Source: Quercus robur
Taxonomy: Eukaryota > Streptophyta > Magnoliopsida > Fagales > Fagaceae
DNA length: 64,000 nucleotides
Reading direction: 5' to 3'
Assembly (NCBI RefSeq): GCF_932294415.1
Contig: NC_065535.1
Coordinates: forward strand, 85,643,862 to 85,707,861
Shown piece after piece: positions 60,947-64,000 of this stretch (position 1 is its first letter; each line of letters begins with the position of its first letter). Both the position numbers and the translations under genes were made by a program. The notes beneath the pieces are model-generated. The model was not told the DNA's origin and searched no databases. It was given only the letters and a program-made list of their open reading frames with translations.

Positions 60947-61659
60947 TGATAACAAGCAACCTAAACAATTTAAAAGGAGAAAAGGGATGGTGCTATTTAC
61001 AATTCATCTTCAAATTCTGATATTTGTATGCCGTATACTCAAGCTATATCCGAAACTAAGAAGAAAAAACAACTTGTCCATATGATGGGAGAGCAAGTAA
61101 AGGTACCTGAAATGACAGTTAGATAGGAAATTCTGATAGATTTAATTGTGAGAAAATTAACTTTTTAACTGTAACAAATCATTTAAAAGATGGTGGGAGA
61201 CAAAGCTGGGTCCGTGACATTATGGCGGCACAACAATCTTTATCTCACAAACACAGACACACACTCACTCGGACTCTTTCTAGATGATTAGTTTAGTTAT
61301 GCGTTAAGGTAATTATTATTGGGTCAAAACTCAGAAGTAATAGAAAAGGAAGGAGCTAAGGAAGCTGCAACGCAATTCACTAACCTATGACCAACTTCTA
61401 TTCTACTCGGCTATATACACACAATCCACACTTTTTGCGGCATGGTAAACGCACGTGAAGTGACTAACCAAATTGACATCTTCGTGTTACATAGACTCTT
61501 AACGTTTTTTATTTATTTATTTATTATTATTATTATTATTTTATACAATGATTGAAATGGTAGATCGAATGTCAACAATTTCAAGAATTATGGCAAATGA
61601 CCACCGCACACCCTTGGTGTTGTTTTATATATAGATATATACATGGATAGGTTGTAATA
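60947..61659. other. upstream region of the RING-H2 gene
   Basis: Presumed promoter and leader in the first few hundred bases, without an assignable TATA box; AT-rich beyond. A (TTA)n tract lies at about 61515-61541. Confidence 0.4.
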
Positions 61660-62495
61660 ATAATGTTTGAGTTTGGAGAATATTGTTTCACGACGTAAAA
61701 ATTTAAGTTATGGAATTTTCTAAGTGAAAATTCAAAATTCAATATTTTCGATCGATCGAAACTTTGGCTCGATCGATCGAAATGATGAAGAAAATAATCC
61801 TAGAGTCTCTGGATGAATCAATCGCTGTTCGATTCCTGTTCAATTGATCAAAAAGAGCACTCGATCAATCGAAATAAACTTTCGACTGATCGAAAGTCGT
61901 AAAACAGGATTTTCTGCAGAATTTTCTAGTGACTGTTCAGAGAGTTTGAAGAGGTTTCACGCCTTGAGAACGGTTTTATAAAACATTTTAATTTTTCACA
62001 CGTGCCTTTTGTTGAAATATAACCCTATAGATATAAATAGAGGCTTATGTTCACAAGAAATCTTGTGGTCATTTTTCAGAATTGCTATTTGTAGAACCCA
62101 ACATCTTTGTTGTATCATGGAGACAAATTTGCAACAACCCTTTAGCAACAATAGTGTGTGGGGCAAATATTGTCTAAGGATAATAATTTTGTACCTTCAA
62201 GTTATCTATTTTTTGTTTATCTTTTGTGTTAATCTTGTTATTTCATTATTACTTTATGTAATATTCTCCACAAGTGTGATAGTCACTTTATAAGTATAAG
62301 TATTTATGAGGTGTCGGAGATAAGGATTGAGATTCAAGTCTTTAGGAAGGAGTTTCACACGTACACTTAAATTAAGTTCGAGAAGAATTTTATCTTCGAT
62401 AAAAAATAAAAACCAAGAATTATGACAAATGTTGTGAAAAAAGTTGTGTTCATGACATTATTGTACATTAAATATTGTTAGCGTTCCCCACCCCC

Positions 62496-62526
<31 letters not shown>

Positions 62527-62780
62527 AAAAAAACACAATTGTTTTAATTAATATGTTATTTGCTAAACCCCAAGGGGTAACACAATTCTATGGGAGTTCA
62601 ACAATTCTTTTCTAATGTCGTTTTATTATGTTATTTTCTGAACCTCAAGGGACAGTTATATGAGGATCGTGTTTTACGAAATAGAGTGAGAGTAGGCACG
62701 TAGAGCTCTTTACATAGTGCTCAGTGTTGTATAATTTGCTCACAATGAGTCCTAACCTTAGGTTGATTGCTAGTATTAGG
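61660..62780 (+). mobile_element. possible LTR-derived sequence
   Basis: CGATCGATCGAA motifs recur in both orientations (61749-61885). A TATAAATAGAGGC box stands at about 62032 and is followed by non-coding sequence, which resembles an LTR promoter. No TG...CA boundaries or duplication could be fixed. A C-tract running into an A-tract lies at about 62490-62533. Confidence 0.3.
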
Positions 62781-63023
62781 ATTGGAAAATCAACACAAAA
62801 TTTAGTCATTTTATTATAAATGAATCATTTACATATACAAGTTGGGACATCTTTATATGCATGAAAAATATGGTAAGAACTCATAATTGATTCGAAATTT
62901 TGGCACTAAAACCCTTTTTATCATCATTGATTGTCATCATAATAGTAGAACATGTAGAGAAAAAGCTTGAAGATTGTTAGGTGGTATGTCGATGTCCTCA
63001 AGTTTTGAAGTTTTTGTCCATTG
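62781..63023. other. intergenic, no gene seen
   Basis: AT-rich, no feature. Confidence 0.4.
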
Positions 63024-63632
63024 TGATGTGTTAGTACATTTTAAATTAAATATGTTAAAACTCAAAATAACTGAAGATGAATAAAGAGATGAGTTATAAT
63101 AAAAGTTGTTAAAGAAAGAGTTACTTGTATGTAAGTTAGATTAAATAAATTAAGAGAAGTTTTCTAAATTAATAAATAACATGTAGGTTATGTGAAGGGT
63201 TGGAAGACTATATATACAGCTATGCTATGGACTAATTTTATATAAAGAGTGAATGAAGAAAATAGTAAAAAGCAAAGAGTATTGTGTGAGAGAGTGAATT
63301 CAATAATATTCCTAAATACTTGAGAGATTTCGGGCCAAAGAAAGGTGTTCTTTTGGTGGAGCTTTGGGTTTGAATACTTTGTGCAAAAACTGTTCTAGCC
63401 ATACAACATTTGTTGGGCTGTTGTTTCTTGGGGGAGACAAGTCAGAGAAGGTCTGCACCGGTTACAAAGATTAGCCAACCAAGGGCTTGAATCTCCATAA
63501 AGAGAGCGAGTGCTGCGCCTCAATCCAAATAGTGTTGTGTAATTTTTCTCATTAAATTAATAATATTCAGAAGTACTATTCAGTTTCTCATTGTGTTATT
63601 TCCATTATTATTGTGTTTGCACCAACATGATG
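63024..63632 (+). mobile_element. 599-bp solo LTR
   Basis: 63029-63627 starts TGTTAGTAC and ends GCACCAACA, flanked by TGATG on both sides (63024-63028 and 63628-63632). A TTTTATATAAAG box at about 63237 supports rightward orientation. No primer site or second LTR follows, so this is a recombination remnant of a complete element. Confidence 0.75.
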
Positions 63633-64000
63633 TAATAAAACCAATTCTCTCTCCCTCTCTCTTTCTTACAAGAGATCTTAAAAGAACCCTCATATATTCC
63701 ACCCTCACGGGTTGAACCTTTTAGATTGAAAGAATTAATATCATTAAGCTACGAGACCATTTGCAAATTGCAATGCAACTTCCTTTTATTTATTTATTTT
63801 TTTTAATAAAAATGTGGTATCTTATTCTACCACGCAGAAAAACCATACAATTAATTAATAGTATCTTATTCAACTGGCAGAGAGAAAGCAAACCAGAAAC
63901 AAACATGAGTGGTTCATTCATTGAACAGTCTCAAACCCAATCTTTAATTAATACACCCGAATTTTTGAACAAAATGTACGTCAACTCGAAATAAAAGTCT
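63633..64000. other. window end, no gene seen
   Basis: AT-rich; a short open frame near the edge has no recognisable character. Confidence 0.4.

Overview
This is nuclear DNA of a flowering plant, most likely a woody dicot; a Fagales tree is my guess and is not proven. The support is AT-rich intergenic DNA, GT-AG introns from about 80 bp to 3.1 kb, RING-H2 genes with plant exon structure, and dense plant-type transposable elements (LINE, Ty1/copia, LTR derivatives, hAT- and Harbinger-like MITEs, an endogenous caulimovirid). I see no rRNA, tRNA, CRISPR array or bacterial operon.

Host genes. Five gene models look intact. Two are short, intronless, proline/histidine-rich genes on the minus strand (2818-3048 and 7266-7451); they are paralogues with matching TATA boxes. 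A six-exon RING-H2 protein of 539 residues with an N-myristoylation-type start lies at 11847-19019 (+). A five-exon plant protein of unknown function (551 residues) lies at 41216-44183 (-). A three-exon RING-H2 protein (195 residues) lies at 60066-60946 (-). The exon joins of the three spliced genes keep frame across every intron.

The centre (25058-40232) is a three-level nest. A CDC48/p97-type AAA ATPase copy, now a pseudogene, starts at 25058. After 21 codons it is split by a Ty1/copia element (25121-37664, with CTCCC duplicated on both sides). The 3' LTR of that copia is itself split, in a TA microsatellite, by a unit-length endogenous pararetrovirus (25329-32505) resembling florendoviruses. 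The CDC48 frame resumes at 37670 and carries three stops, one frameshift and an unrelated tail.

Flanks. 1-2234 holds two opposed LINE 3' ends. 2.2-11.8 kb holds the proline/histidine-rich pair and several MITEs. 19.2-25 kb holds a poly(A)-only insertion, a complete non-autonomous hAT element and a 2.1-kb solo LTR. 45-50 kb holds tandem duplications and a 0.95-kb inverted repeat with long hairpin potential. 50196-54657 is an LTR element without gag-pol, carrying an 81-bp minisatellite. 55-64 kb holds a possible Helitron end, a palindrome, a Harbinger-like element, the second RING gene and a 599-bp solo LTR.

The genes do not form a pathway together. The two RING genes probably act in ubiquitination; the rest of the window records layered transposition.
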